From Actinoplanes auranticolor (lineage in GTDB: Bacteria; Actinomycetota; Actinomycetes; Mycobacteriales; Micromonosporaceae), in assembly GCF_018332655.1 (NCBI RefSeq), contig NZ_BOQL01000076.1, positions 1-34,139 on the forward strand: 34,139 bases of DNA, in the 5' to 3' direction. Below the pieces are notes generated by a model. The model ran no database searches. It saw only the letters and a program-made list of their open reading frames with translations, and was not told where the DNA came from. Position 1 is the stretch's first letter; the number at the start of each line of letters is the position of its first letter. A program made the translations under genes and the position numbers. Positions 1 to 7,924 of the stretch are shown here, piece after piece.

Positions 1-21
1 CGCCGACCTTCCGATTTTCAG
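1..21. repeat. attL core, left copy of the 21-bp direct repeat
   Basis: The first 21 bases (CGCCGACCTTCCGATTTTCA plus G) are identical to 20042-20062 inside tRNA-Phe; the match ends at base 22. In tRNA terms this covers the anticodon loop, the 3' anticodon stem, the variable region and the start of the T-stem. Because the window begins here, the leftward extent of the repeat, which should run through the displaced 3' end of the original tRNA gene, cannot be seen. Confidence 0.85.
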
Positions 22-371
22 GCCGCGAGTGCGTTTGTCAGCGGGTACCGTCCTCTGACCGGCGACCCGAGCCACCACAGGTCACGGGATATCTGCGCTA
101 TTGCCCGTTGCTGCCTAGATCCATCCGTTGTCAACGCGTGCGTGAGCAATCCGTGAGCAGCGCGACCAGGACGGTTACGCGGCAATCCGACGTCTAGGCG
201 GCGCGTGCGGAGGCTACGGCCTTTCGATGCCAGCCGGCCCAGGGTCCACGGGCCACGCTCTTTGCCGTCGACCGAACCGCGGGACCTGCGAACGTCGTGA
301 CCTACACGACCTCGAGTTTTCGAGGCAATCCCTGTACTGTCAACGAATCACCACGCCGTAGGGAGAGCGCA
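22..371. other. Left-end non-coding region of the element
   Basis: No convincing gene is seen between attL and the methyltransferase. The only clear structure is a paired 7-mer at 142-159 that also occurs at the integrase end. A frame open from 297 joins the methyltransferase, but its first 25 codons show no family similarity and a better start lies at 372. Confidence 0.6.
142..159 (+). repeat. Left copy of GTGAGCA-N4-GTGAGCA, possible integrase arm site
   Basis: GTGAGCAATCCGTGAGCA is two copies of GTGAGCA with an 11-bp period. The same 18 bases occur in the same orientation at 19894-19911, beside the integrase stop codon. One copy lies about 120 bp inside the left att core, the other about 130 bp inside the right one. 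The layout suits arm-type binding sites for integrase or Xis; a remnant of an older integrase gene end is the alternative. Confidence 0.5.
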
Positions 372-1565
372 GTGTCGAGCCGGTTTCGCGTAGCAGGTCT
401 ATTCGCAGGTATCGGTGGTATCGAGGTCGGCCTCCGACGTGCCTTCGGTGAGAAGCTGGAGACCACCCTTCTCTGTGAGTCATGGGAGCCAGCACGCCAA
501 GTACTCGCGGCTCAATTCCCAGAGTCTGATTTGCACCCTGACGTTGCGACACTGCGTGACCTGCCCAGCGGCCTGGACCTTGTAGCTGCTGGCTTTCCAT
601 GTACAGACCTCTCGCAGGCTGGACGGACGGCTGGAATTCGCGGCGTTCAGTCAGGCCTAGTGGCGCACCTCTTCGAAATCATGCAACTACAAAATAAAAC
701 CGTGGGACGCGCTCCCTGGTTGCTGATCGAAAATGTGCCGAACATGTTAGCGCTCGATAAGGGCGAAGCCATGGCCTACCTTGTGAAGGAACTCGGCCAG
801 CTCGGCTACCGATGGGCATATCGAGTAGTCGACTCAAGGTTCACGGGTGTGCCCCAAAGACGTCGCCGGGTACTCCTACTCGCATCCAAAACTGAGGACC
901 CGCGGCCGGTTCTTTTTTCTGACGACACCGCTGGCCTCGACGAAGAACAGTTGCACCAAGACGCCTTTGGTTTCTACTGGACCGAGGGTCGTACCGGCCT
1001 TGGTTGGGCCAGAGATGCGACTCCTACCTTCAAGGGAGGGTCCTCGGTAGGTATTCCGTCGCCGCCCGCGATCTGGCTTCCCACTGAGCAAGCAGGACGG
1101 AAAATAGTTGTGCCTTGCGTCGAGGACGGTGAGGCCCTTCAAGGATTCGAACGAGGGTGGACTCTTCCCGCAGACTTGGGTCGACGCAACGGCCCGCGTT
1201 GGAAACTCGTGGGGAATGCCGTCACTACCGGAGTCGCGGAATGGCTAGGGCAGAGTATTAAAGCGCCCGGCGACTTCGACTTGCCTTCAGTGAAGTGGGA
1301 GCGGAAGGGCGCATGGCCAACTGCGGCGTGGGGGGATGGAACAGACGTGTGGAAAGTTGAAGCATCCGAGTTCCCTCGCCTCGATCCGTACACCCACTTG
1401 ACGGAGCTACTTAGTTTGGACAAAGCCCAGCCTCTTTCCTGGCGAGCGAGCAGCGGCTTTTGGAGCCGTCTAAGGGTCAGCAATCTCGGACGCCACCCCG
1501 GCTTCCGTGAGGACGTAGCTGAGCACGTCCCGCTTGCTCCCGTTCCCGACCGGAAAACCAAGTAA
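372..1565 (+). CDS. DNA (cytosine-5) methyltransferase
   Basis: A 397-residue C5 methyltransferase that would transfer a methyl group from S-adenosylmethionine to cytosine in a specific DNA site. Visible motifs in order: FAGIGG (residues 11-16, SAM binding), GFPCTDLSQAG with the catalytic Cys about 77, IENVPN (119-124), QRRRRV near 165 and GNAV in the C-terminal third. The GTG at 372 is preferred because GGGAGAG precedes it and the SAM motif follows directly; a start at 297 would add 25 unrelated residues. It is followed after 219 bp by an ATPase/HNH nuclease pair, so it may protect self DNA in a restriction-like defence module. Its base composition is lower in G+C than the rest of the element. 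The enzyme class is secure; the recognition site is unknown. Confidence 0.9.
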   Translation: MSSRFRVAGLFAGIGGIEVGLRRAFGEKLETTLLCESWEPARQVLAAQFPESDLHPDVATLRDLPSGLDLVAAGFPCTDLSQAGRTAGIRGVQSGLVAHLFEIMQLQNKTVGRAPWLLIENVPNMLALDKGEAMAYLVKELGQLGYRWAYRVVDSRFTGVPQRRRRVLLLASKTEDPRPVLFSDDTAGLDEEQLHQDAFGFYWTEGRTGLGWARDATPTFKGGSSVGIPSPPAIWLPTEQAGRKIVVPCVEDGEALQGFERGWTLPADLGRRNGPRWKLVGNAVTTGVAEWLGQSIKAPGDFDLPSVKWERKGAWPTAAWGDGTDVWKVEASEFPRLDPYTHLTELLSLDKAQPLSWRASSGFWSRLRVSNLGRHPGFREDVAEHVPLAPVPDRKTK

Positions 1566-1784
1566 CAGCTCACGCTTCGGACGTCGGTCGGTGAATCGTG
1601 GCAACTGCGCTCCGCAGTACCGTCCAAAGACTGGGAGCGAGCGGTCAGATTGTGATCAGGAGCCAGCTGTCTACTACTCGTTCTAGCAGCGCAGAACTGG
1701 CGCGAGCCTGAGCCAGCGCAGTTGATTCGACATTGCACCTGGCAGCCGGTGACTTAGTGTGCTCAAGGGCGGTACCCTACGCGG

Positions 1785-3815
1785 GTGAGTAACTCTGGCG
1801 ATTTTCGCTCTGCCATCAACGACCTACTGAGCCGCGTCTCACACTCTGCTCAGAGCACGACGAAGTACCGGGATTTCGAGTACCTTCTCGCTACTCAGCT
1901 CGGAATAGATCAAGGCGACATCTATACGGCGTACATATCAAAGGCCGGCAACGCCGCGGTGCGGTTCAGCCAATCGGAACGCGCCCGACGCGCTCGGCAC
2001 CTAATTGCGTTGGTTGATCCTCCGCCTAGCGAGGCCTTCAGTCGCTCGGTCGATGCGTTGCTAAAGGCGTATATTGGCCACGCTGTGGATGACGCCGAGA
2101 TGCTCATTTTATCTTCGGGGCCTAATGGCTGGTACGTCGACTCATTCGTATATACTGATTCAGTATTGGCGCCACATTTAGGCCCGGTTGCAAACGAATA
2201 CCCTGGCGTTAAGCGTATTGCGATGCGCAGTTCACGGCAGAAAACCTCCAAGGCGCGCGCAAATCAATTGCGCTTCATTGCGATAGGCCCCGAGGACGAA
2301 ATTAGGGGCTCATTCCCCTTGGTCGTCCTTCGCCGCGATTCTTGGGATGACTATCACTATAGAACCACCTTCGGCGTCGAGTACTTCGACGCCGAAGGCG
2401 GTCGTATCCCGCTCGGCGAGGTAAAGATTCTCCGACGCGGTCAGCGTGATGGGCAGACTCCTATGCCTCCAGGCGAATTTCAATCACTCGGGGTTGAATA
2501 TTGCTCGCTAGGCCAGAGTTACTCTTACTATGAATCCGTCAAGAGTCTTCGTCCTGAAGTGCAAAGATTCTTTCTACGGGGGCTACGCGACGTAGTATCG
2601 AATCCTAAAATCCGCGCATCCTTCGAGGATGAGCCCGGATTCGACACCTCCCTTCGGCGAACCGGGAGGGCGACACGAGCACTACAAGATGCGGTGTCTC
2701 TCTTTACCGACAAGAATGCCGCGAGCCTCGCTTCCGGAATGAGATTCGCGTTTCACACTGATGTGGGAGGCGAGCAGTTTCAGATTGACTTCTCGTTCAA
2801 CCAGTCGGCGGATTTACCTGATCGCATTAATGCGATCATTGGCTACAATGGCACCGGCAAAACACAGCTTCTCTCCAAGATTGCTCTCATCGCCACTGGC
2901 GACCTGAATCAAAGGGAGCAGTTAAGCGACTCCGGGATTATCGAGAACTCCGAGTCAGTGCGATTCGGATCCGTTATCGCTGTATCGTATAGTGCGTTCG
3001 ACACATTCGTAATGCCGGACGCCTTTTGGAATCAGCGCGAGGCCCCCTTGGCGCACGAAAGACTACAACGAAAAGGCGAGGTTTTCGGCTACACATACTG
3101 CGGACTAAGGAGACGTGCGGCAAATGACCACCAAGACACTCGTGCTCCTCGTGGCTTGAAGAGCATTGACGAACTGACAGAAGAGTTCTCCAGGGCGCTC
3201 GACCTGGCGCGGCAAGACGACAAACGAGCTGTGTTGCTGGAGGCGCTCAAGATTATCGGTACTGAGCCGTCATTTGGCAGGACTGGACTTTCTGATTTCC
3301 GCGCGCGAGAGGGAACGGCGTGGCGGCAGTCTTTCGAGAATCTCAGCACGGGCCACAAGATTGTCCTAAACATCGTCACGCAAGTAGTAGGGCATAGCGA
3401 GCCCGGATCGCTCGTCCTGCTGGACGAGCCTGAGTCTCACTTACATCCTTCGCTGCTTGCGGCACTTCTTCGTGCCATCAATGTGGTACTTCGTCGGTTG
3501 GACTCGTTTGCGATCGTTGCGACACATTCGCCAGTGGTCCTCCAAGAAATACCGAAAAGGTACGTGAAGATACTCCAGAGGTTCGGAACTAAGACGTCCG
3601 TGGTTGAGCCTCTTACGGAGACATTCGCGGAGAATGTAGGCTACCTGACCACGAACGTCTTCCACCTCGATAGTACCCATACGGATTACCACGCTGTGCT
3701 AGAGATGCTGGCTGCCAAATATCCTCTTGAGGAAATAGAACGCATATTCGATTATGAAATGAGCATGCAGGCTAGAGCTTATGTTCGAAGTCTTCAGAGC
3801 CGGAGGCCGGCATAG
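1785..3815 (+). CDS. AAA/ABC-type ATPase of a Septu-like defence pair (PtuA-like)
   Basis: A 676-residue protein with an ABC-like ATPase domain in its C-terminal half: Walker A GYNGTGKT (353-360), an LSTGH signature-like element (520-524), Walker B LVLLDE (543-548) followed by PESHLHP, and an H-loop ATHS (579-582). This arrangement is that of the OLD/SMC-like 'AAA_15/AAA_21' ATPases common in anti-phage systems. No TOPRIM domain is visible, so it is not a classical OLD nuclease. The first 320 residues form a domain I do not recognise, whereas known PtuA proteins usually start close to the Walker A. The stop codon overlaps the start of the HNH gene by one base (TAGTG), implying translational coupling. 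The GTG at 1785 has no strong ribosome binding site. Codon usage is richer in A/T-ending codons than in the core element genes. Defence function is inferred from domains and neighbours. Confidence 0.8.
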   Translation: MSNSGDFRSAINDLLSRVSHSAQSTTKYRDFEYLLATQLGIDQGDIYTAYISKAGNAAVRFSQSERARRARHLIALVDPPPSEAFSRSVDALLKAYIGHAVDDAEMLILSSGPNGWYVDSFVYTDSVLAPHLGPVANEYPGVKRIAMRSSRQKTSKARANQLRFIAIGPEDEIRGSFPLVVLRRDSWDDYHYRTTFGVEYFDAEGGRIPLGEVKILRRGQRDGQTPMPPGEFQSLGVEYCSLGQSYSYYESVKSLRPEVQRFFLRGLRDVVSNPKIRASFEDEPGFDTSLRRTGRATRALQDAVSLFTDKNAASLASGMRFAFHTDVGGEQFQIDFSFNQSADLPDRINAIIGYNGTGKTQLLSKIALIATGDLNQREQLSDSGIIENSESVRFGSVIAVSYSAFDTFVMPDAFWNQREAPLAHERLQRKGEVFGYTYCGLRRRAANDHQDTRAPRGLKSIDELTEEFSRALDLARQDDKRAVLLEALKIIGTEPSFGRTGLSDFRAREGTAWRQSFENLSTGHKIVLNIVTQVVGHSEPGSLVLLDEPESHLHPSLLAALLRAINVVLRRLDSFAIVATHSPVVLQEIPKRYVKILQRFGTKTSVVEPLTETFAENVGYLTTNVFHLDSTHTDYHAVLEMLAAKYPLEEIERIFDYEMSMQARAYVRSLQSRRPA

Positions 3816-4642
3816 TGTATGCGATCCCGAAGCCCCGCCGCAGTGCAACCGATGACTACGACGCCGCGCGGAAGCTCCGACGTTCGAAGGTCGTCAAGAG
3901 CCGGCTAGAAGCAGTTCGTGAACGGGTGCTTGAGGCGTATGTCGAATATGATAAGAAGCGGGGTTTGCCCTCACTCGTATCAGAACTTAACCTTGATGTA
4001 GAAACTGCCGATGCGCTGCTGAAAAACTATAGACTTACCTATGTGGGAAATTCCCTCGATTCGATCCGTGGGGACCTCATGGCCTCCACCCTCCACGGCT
4101 TATGCCCGATGTGTGGCAGGGGCGAAGTTTGGACGCTCGACCACTATCTGCCTAAGGAATCTTACCCAGAGTTCAGTTTGTTGCCGATCAATCTTGTACC
4201 AGCATGTTGGAGTTGCAATCACTTCAAGGCGAAGCTGACAGAATCATTGGCTGGCGCACGATTTTTCCACACCTATTACGATTCGCTTCCTACAATGCCG
4301 ATTCTGAAGGCCGCCATCGTCTTCGATCAAGGCAGTTTTGATGCAGTCTTTGACGTTAATCCCGTCCTGCCGGATGAGACTCTCCACAATGCTTCGTTCC
4401 AATTCGAGAAGCTACGACTCAGCAGACTCTACAAGTTAGCTAGCAAGGTTGAGTTGGTTGAACGCTATCATGCTGTTGACAACGCGTATGGTAGCGGCGG
4501 TGCGGAGGAGGTGGCTTATCTTGCGCGGATGGAAGCCCGGCAGCTCAGAGAATCGTTCGGCGACCACTATTGGAAGGTCGCCCTCTACGAAGGAATCGCG
4601 GGAAGCCATGATTTCTGCGATGGCGGCTACAGGCTCCTTTGA
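3815..4642 (+). CDS. HNH endonuclease (PtuB-like)
   Basis: A 275-residue protein whose middle part is an HNH nuclease domain: a CPMC zinc pair (97-100), LDHYLPK with the catalytic His about 110, LLPINLVPAC with Asn 126 and Cys 131, then CNHFK with the second zinc Cys 134. This LDH-YLPK-NLVPAC-CN pattern is typical of HNH effectors paired with AAA ATPases in Septu and retron systems. Start GTG at 3815 overlaps the upstream TAG and has GGAGG just before it inside the ATPase gene. The N-terminal 90 residues are mainly charged helices. The protein probably forms a complex with the ATPase and cuts DNA (or tRNA) upon phage challenge; the target is unknown. Its composition is clearly lower in G+C than the flanking genes, a sign of separate acquisition. 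Confidence 0.85.
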   Translation: MYAIPKPRRSATDDYDAARKLRRSKVVKSRLEAVRERVLEAYVEYDKKRGLPSLVSELNLDVETADALLKNYRLTYVGNSLDSIRGDLMASTLHGLCPMCGRGEVWTLDHYLPKESYPEFSLLPINLVPACWSCNHFKAKLTESLAGARFFHTYYDSLPTMPILKAAIVFDQGSFDAVFDVNPVLPDETLHNASFQFEKLRLSRLYKLASKVELVERYHAVDNAYGSGGAEEVAYLARMEARQLRESFGDHYWKVALYEGIAGSHDFCDGGYRLL

Positions 4643-4851
4643 CGAATTGGCGTCGAGCAGCCCCTGAGTCCACCGTTGGATACTGAGCTGTGATAGCAGC
4701 GCCACTCCGATCTCTACCTGGCTTCGAATGAAGCATCAGAGAAAGTTGCATAGCCGGTCGCCCTCGCCCTGAATGGAAGTCGCCGTTCAGGCATGTCTCG
4801 CTGGTCCGCTGGCTCACGTGGCCATGGTGTAGGGCGGACGCGAGGCCTAGG

Positions 4852-5049
4852 TCACGCCGCGGTCTCGGAGAGGTCGGCCAGACTGACGCCGGCCTCACCC
4901 AGCAGCCTCTGGACCGCGGCGATGGTCAGCCAGTCAAGGACGCTGTCGTCGTGAATGATGCGGTACCACTGACTCCGCCCCCGCTTGACGATCTCGACGC
5001 GCCAGGCACCGTCCGCCGTCTGCATCGCGTACTCGGCTTTAGGCTCCAC
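4852..5049 (-). CDS. Small hypothetical protein
   Basis: A 65-residue open frame, starting at an ATG and pointing away from the next gene across a shared 108-bp intergenic region. The sequence has an alternating beta-strand pattern in its first half (DGAWRVEIVKRGRSQWYRI) and an amphipathic helix in the second (TIAAVQRLLGEAG). I recognise no family. Short strand-strand-helix proteins of this kind are common beside the cargo of actinobacterial elements. The length, codon bias and divergent promoter-like region support it as a real gene. Confidence 0.55.
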   Translation of the reverse strand: MEPKAEYAMQTADGAWRVEIVKRGRSQWYRIIHDDSVLDWLTIAAVQRLLGEAGVSLADLSETAA

Positions 5050-5068
5050 CCGCCCGACGCCACGTGGG

Positions 5069-5157
5069 CTCGATCAAGGCTGCCACCAGCCAAAACGAAC
5101 TACCATGGTGTAGTTGCCTATCTTGATCGAGTCGAACGCACGTTCTAACGTACGGGG
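5069..5157 (+). promoter_or_regulatory. Divergent promoter region with inverted repeats and a possible leaderless start
   Basis: The region carries a 10-bp inverted repeat, CTCGATCAAG at 5069-5078 and CTTGATCGAG at 5122-5131, and a second smaller one, AACTAC/GTAGTT around CCATGG near 5100-5116. The right arm of the first overlaps TTGATC (5123-5128), which is 17 bp from TAACGT (5146-5151). That -10 box lies six bases before the ATG at 5158, so transcription would start at or very near the start codon. The repeat is placed to act as an operator for both divergent genes. Confidence 0.5.
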
Positions 5158-5406
5158 ATGGGCTACCGCGTCGAGCACCACTTCAACCGCCGGTACGGGG
5201 CGAACCGACGAGACGTCGTCCTGCTCCGGACCGAGACCGGCTGGCAAGTCCTCGGCCGCGAGGGCGGTGCTGAGGGTCGCGAGGTGACCCACTACTTCGA
5301 CGAGCAAGCCGACGCCCGCAGGATGCTGCAACGAATGCTCGACGCCGTGCCGCCGGAGCTGTCGAGCTGGGCGAAGATGTCACCGACGCGCACCGAAACA
5401 CGCTGA
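5158..5406 (+). CDS. Small hypothetical protein
   Basis: An 82-residue protein, acidic-basic mixed and soluble, beginning MGYRVEHHFN. It has a strand-rich first half (DVVLLRTETGWQVLGREG) and a helix with several Asp/Arg residues (DEQADARRMLQRMLDAV). No family is recognised. There is no convincing Shine-Dalgarno sequence, but a -35/-10 pair positioned for a leaderless transcript directly precedes the ATG. It ends 24 bp from the stop of the convergent PP2C-like gene. Confidence 0.55.
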   Translation: MGYRVEHHFNRRYGANRRDVVLLRTETGWQVLGREGGAEGREVTHYFDEQADARRMLQRMLDAVPPELSSWAKMSPTRTETR

Positions 5407-5430
5407 GCTGCACGCGGACGTGACCTGAGG

Positions 5431-6270
5431 TCAGACAGCCGGTTCCTGCGCAGCCGTCCACATGGCCACGGAAGCATCGTCGTGGCGCTTCGTGCGCGGG
5501 AATCGGACGCCGTCGGGGTCGTTGCGCTCGATGCTTCGGACCTGCGCGATGAGACCTGCCGGACCGACCTTGTCTAGTAGGTCAAGGTATTCGGGCCATC
5601 CGTGAATCGCCATCTGGTCAACTGGTCGCGTGGCGCCGTCGGAAAAGGCGCTGGCCCGACGTGTGCTGCTGCGGGGATAGCTGGCGGTGCGCGCGTACTG
5701 TGCTGCGTTCGGATCGGCTGCGGCCACCCACCAGCCGTTCGCCTGGTTGCGGGTCGCAGTCTGGCGTTTCACGAGCGCGGTGAGCGCTGCGACGTGTTCT
5801 GGAGTGCCGAACCGCATGCCAGCCACCGCGTCAGGCTCGGTGCCGCTGATCTCTTCGATGGACAGGTCACAGGTGACTTCTGGCCCAGTGTCCAAGTCGA
5901 CGACGATCGACACGTCTGACAGTGCAAGTGCGTCCACGCGCGCGGGGCCGATGCGCAGGATGCCTACGGCTGCGCACGGAGTGCCGGGGCTAGTCAGGTC
6001 ACACGTGTCGCGGTGGAGATCGGCGACGGCCGCAATGCCGGCGGCAAGCCCTTCGGTGAGTGGCCGCTCCGGGATGCCGATGAGAGCGGCCAGGGTGTGT
6101 ACGCCGAGCTGCTGGGCGTACCAGGCGACGCCGTGGTGGCATCCGCCGAACGGGATGCCGGCGCCGTCGACGACGACGGCGAGGTCGGTGGACGCGACGG
6201 CGAAGTCTTCGTTGGGACGTCCGGGTGCGGCATCAGTGGCGAGGGCGAACAACGGCGAGACCTCCGTCAC
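5431..6270 (-). CDS. PP2C-like serine/threonine phosphatase domain protein
   Basis: A 279-residue protein with the scattered acidic motifs of PP2C phosphatases: GRPNEDF (17-23), VVDGAG (34-38 region), FSDGATR (209-215) and KRHDDASVAMW (261-271), which would bind the catalytic metal ions. It would remove phosphate from Ser/Thr of a partner protein, though catalysis is inferred and the fold may serve a sensing role. The GTG at 6270 is chosen because it overlaps the TGA of the upstream XRE gene in GTGA, giving translational coupling, and because the first motif follows at once; upstream codons to 6420 lie within that gene. The tight pairing with the XRE/TPR regulator suggests that the two form one signalling unit. 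Confidence 0.7.
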   Translation of the reverse strand: MTEVSPLFALATDAAPGRPNEDFAVASTDLAVVVDGAGIPFGGCHHGVAWYAQQLGVHTLAALIGIPERPLTEGLAAGIAAVADLHRDTCDLTSPGTPCAAVGILRIGPARVDALALSDVSIVVDLDTGPEVTCDLSIEEISGTEPDAVAGMRFGTPEHVAALTALVKRQTATRNQANGWWVAAADPNAAQYARTASYPRSSTRRASAFSDGATRPVDQMAIHGWPEYLDLLDKVGPAGLIAQVRSIERNDPDGVRFPRTKRHDDASVAMWTAAQEPAV

Positions 6271-7487
6271 GCGGTGGTGGCGAGCAGGGCATCGAAGTGT
6301 GCGACGGCGGGGCGACTCGCCCATGGGCGGAGTTGCCCAGAGAGATGCCGCAGGTCGTTGATGGTACGAGACGACCCAGTCGCCACGGCAATGGCAAGCG
6401 ATTCCTCGGCGTGCGAGCATGCCACGTCAGGTTCCTTGGCGAGCACGTACGCCTGGGCGAGGCGCGAGAGGTACTGCCCGCGGTCCCGGTGATAGCTCGG
6501 TGGAAGGGTCTCCAGCACGGTGGTGAACGCGGACACGGCCTCGTTGGCACGTCCCAGCTCTAGGTGCACTTTGGCGCGGGAGATGTTCAGGTACAGCCCC
6601 ATGTCGCAGTAGCGCCCGGTGGAGGGATCGCCGTCTTCCGGAACGCCAGCGCCGCCATCGGCCAGCAGCGACTCAGCGATGCCGAGTGCGCGGTCTGCCT
6701 CAGAAGCTTCGCGGTGAACGGCATGCCCCACGGCTTCCGTCTGCGCAGCGATGGTGCGGACGCGCGCCGTCTCGGGTGAGTCGCTGCGCAGCGACACCCG
6801 TGCCAGCCGTGCGGCAAGGGCACCGTTCCTGGATCCAATGGCCTGGACCGCACGCCGCGTCATCACGAACGCGGCCATGCGTTCGTCCTGACCCGCCTCC
6901 GCCCACTCCAGCGCTCGCCGGTACCAAGCCACCGCCCCGGCGGGATCGCCGGAGTCTTGGCTTAGCCAGCCGGCGAACTCCGCATAGCCCGCACCGACGG
7001 TGAGCAGGTCGTCCAGCGTTTCGCCGCCGGCATGCTGAGCAAGCCGCTCGATCGAATCTGCGTGCGCCGTGATGACCGGAAGAAGCGCCCGGGGTCCAAG
7101 CAGATTGTCGGACGTGTAGTGGTGACGGAGCCCTGCGCGAAGAGAATCCAGCAGTTCAGGGGTGGCCTGCTGAGGACCGTCGAACGCCGGTGGATGCGTG
7201 CGCGGGACGACGGTTAACGAGGGTTGTCCACTGGCCGCTTCCGGCTGGCCCGCCAGTTCTTCCATCTTGAGCGCGAAGCGTGCGCGCACTTCGTCGTTGG
7301 CCCGCGTCAGGGCAACGTCGAGAAGGTCCTGTGTGCGCAATGCCAGCTCGCCCGTGGGTTGAGCCTCCCATTTGGCGACGCCGCGAGCGGAGACACCCAG
7401 ATGCGCGGCGAAGTCATCGCAGGACATGCGGAGCGCGAGCCGAAGCGATGCTGCATAACGGCCGTTCCAGGTCGAGACGACGAGCAT
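6267..7487 (-). CDS. XRE-family transcriptional regulator with TPR-like C-terminus
   Basis: A 406-residue regulator. An N-terminal helix-turn-helix (about residues 13-45, with SCDDFAAHLGVSARGVAKWE) is followed by a Pro-rich linker and a long all-helical region (about 130-400) with repeated 35-40 residue helical pairs resembling tetratricopeptide repeats, as in large actinobacterial XRE regulators that bind peptides or partner proteins. The ATG at 7487 has a strong Shine-Dalgarno AGGAGGAGGT; an upstream ATG 60 bases earlier has none. The gene overlaps the PP2C-like gene by 4 bp. It probably controls element functions; target and signal are unknown. Confidence 0.8.
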   Translation of the reverse strand: MLVVSTWNGRYAASLRLALRMSCDDFAAHLGVSARGVAKWEAQPTGELALRTQDLLDVALTRANDEVRARFALKMEELAGQPEAASGQPSLTVVPRTHPPAFDGPQQATPELLDSLRAGLRHHYTSDNLLGPRALLPVITAHADSIERLAQHAGGETLDDLLTVGAGYAEFAGWLSQDSGDPAGAVAWYRRALEWAEAGQDERMAAFVMTRRAVQAIGSRNGALAARLARVSLRSDSPETARVRTIAAQTEAVGHAVHREASEADRALGIAESLLADGGAGVPEDGDPSTGRYCDMGLYLNISRAKVHLELGRANEAVSAFTTVLETLPPSYHRDRGQYLSRLAQAYVLAKEPDVACSHAEESLAIAVATGSSRTINDLRHLSGQLRPWASRPAVAHFDALLATTA

Positions 7488-7682
7488 CGCACCTCCTCCT
7501 GAGTAAGGAACTCTGCCCGGAGTGTAACGACAGCCCCCAATGTCCACGGAAGACCGAGTGCGGGTCCGGTGCCGGTTGAGTTCCGGAGCAGTTCATGGCT
7601 CATCCAGAGTGGCTGGCGTTGACTGTGAGCAACAACAACACGGGTCAACGACCACGGAAGGGTGGAGCGGGTGAGTCGTCTA

Positions 7683-7913
7683 TCAGGACCGTTTCGGGCC
7701 GGGCGCGGCCGGCGGAATCCCGTTCTCGCGGGCCATCCGGCGAATGTAGGCCCCCGTGAAGGGCGAAAGTCGCTCCACCTCAACCGGGGTGACGCCCTCC
7801 CGGAGCGCTGCCAGCACTGCGGCGATGGTCTCGTCTCTCGCCTTCTCGTGATCACTGGCCGTCTTTCGATACCGCCTGGTCGCAGCTTCTAGATCTTTCC
7901 GAGGGTCGCTCAC
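7683..7913 (-). CDS. Small HTH-like DNA-binding protein (putative)
   Basis: A 76-residue basic protein starting at the GTG at 7913. A charged N-terminal helix (residues 5-30) precedes a helix-turn-helix-like stretch, REGVTPVEVERLSPFTGAYI, and a short recognition-type helix (RRMAREN). The fold resembles small HTH proteins that choose between element states, but I cannot assign a family. The promoter region directly upstream carries perfect palindromes with GTTGCG half-sites, consistent with autoregulation. A longer frame to 8009 would run through those palindromes and is rejected. Confidence 0.6.
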   Translation of the reverse strand: MSDPRKDLEAATRRYRKTASDHEKARDETIAAVLAALREGVTPVEVERLSPFTGAYIRRMARENGIPPAAPGPKRS

Positions 7914-7924
7914 CCGACGAGGGT

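Noticed and set aside
297..371. Upstream extension of the methyltransferase
   Set aside because: No ribosome binding site at 297 and 25 residues without similarity; the GTG at 372 fits better.
1785..3815. OLD-family nuclease or Gabija GajA
   Set aside because: No TOPRIM acidic motifs after the Walker B and no UvrD-like helicase partner; an HNH gene follows instead.
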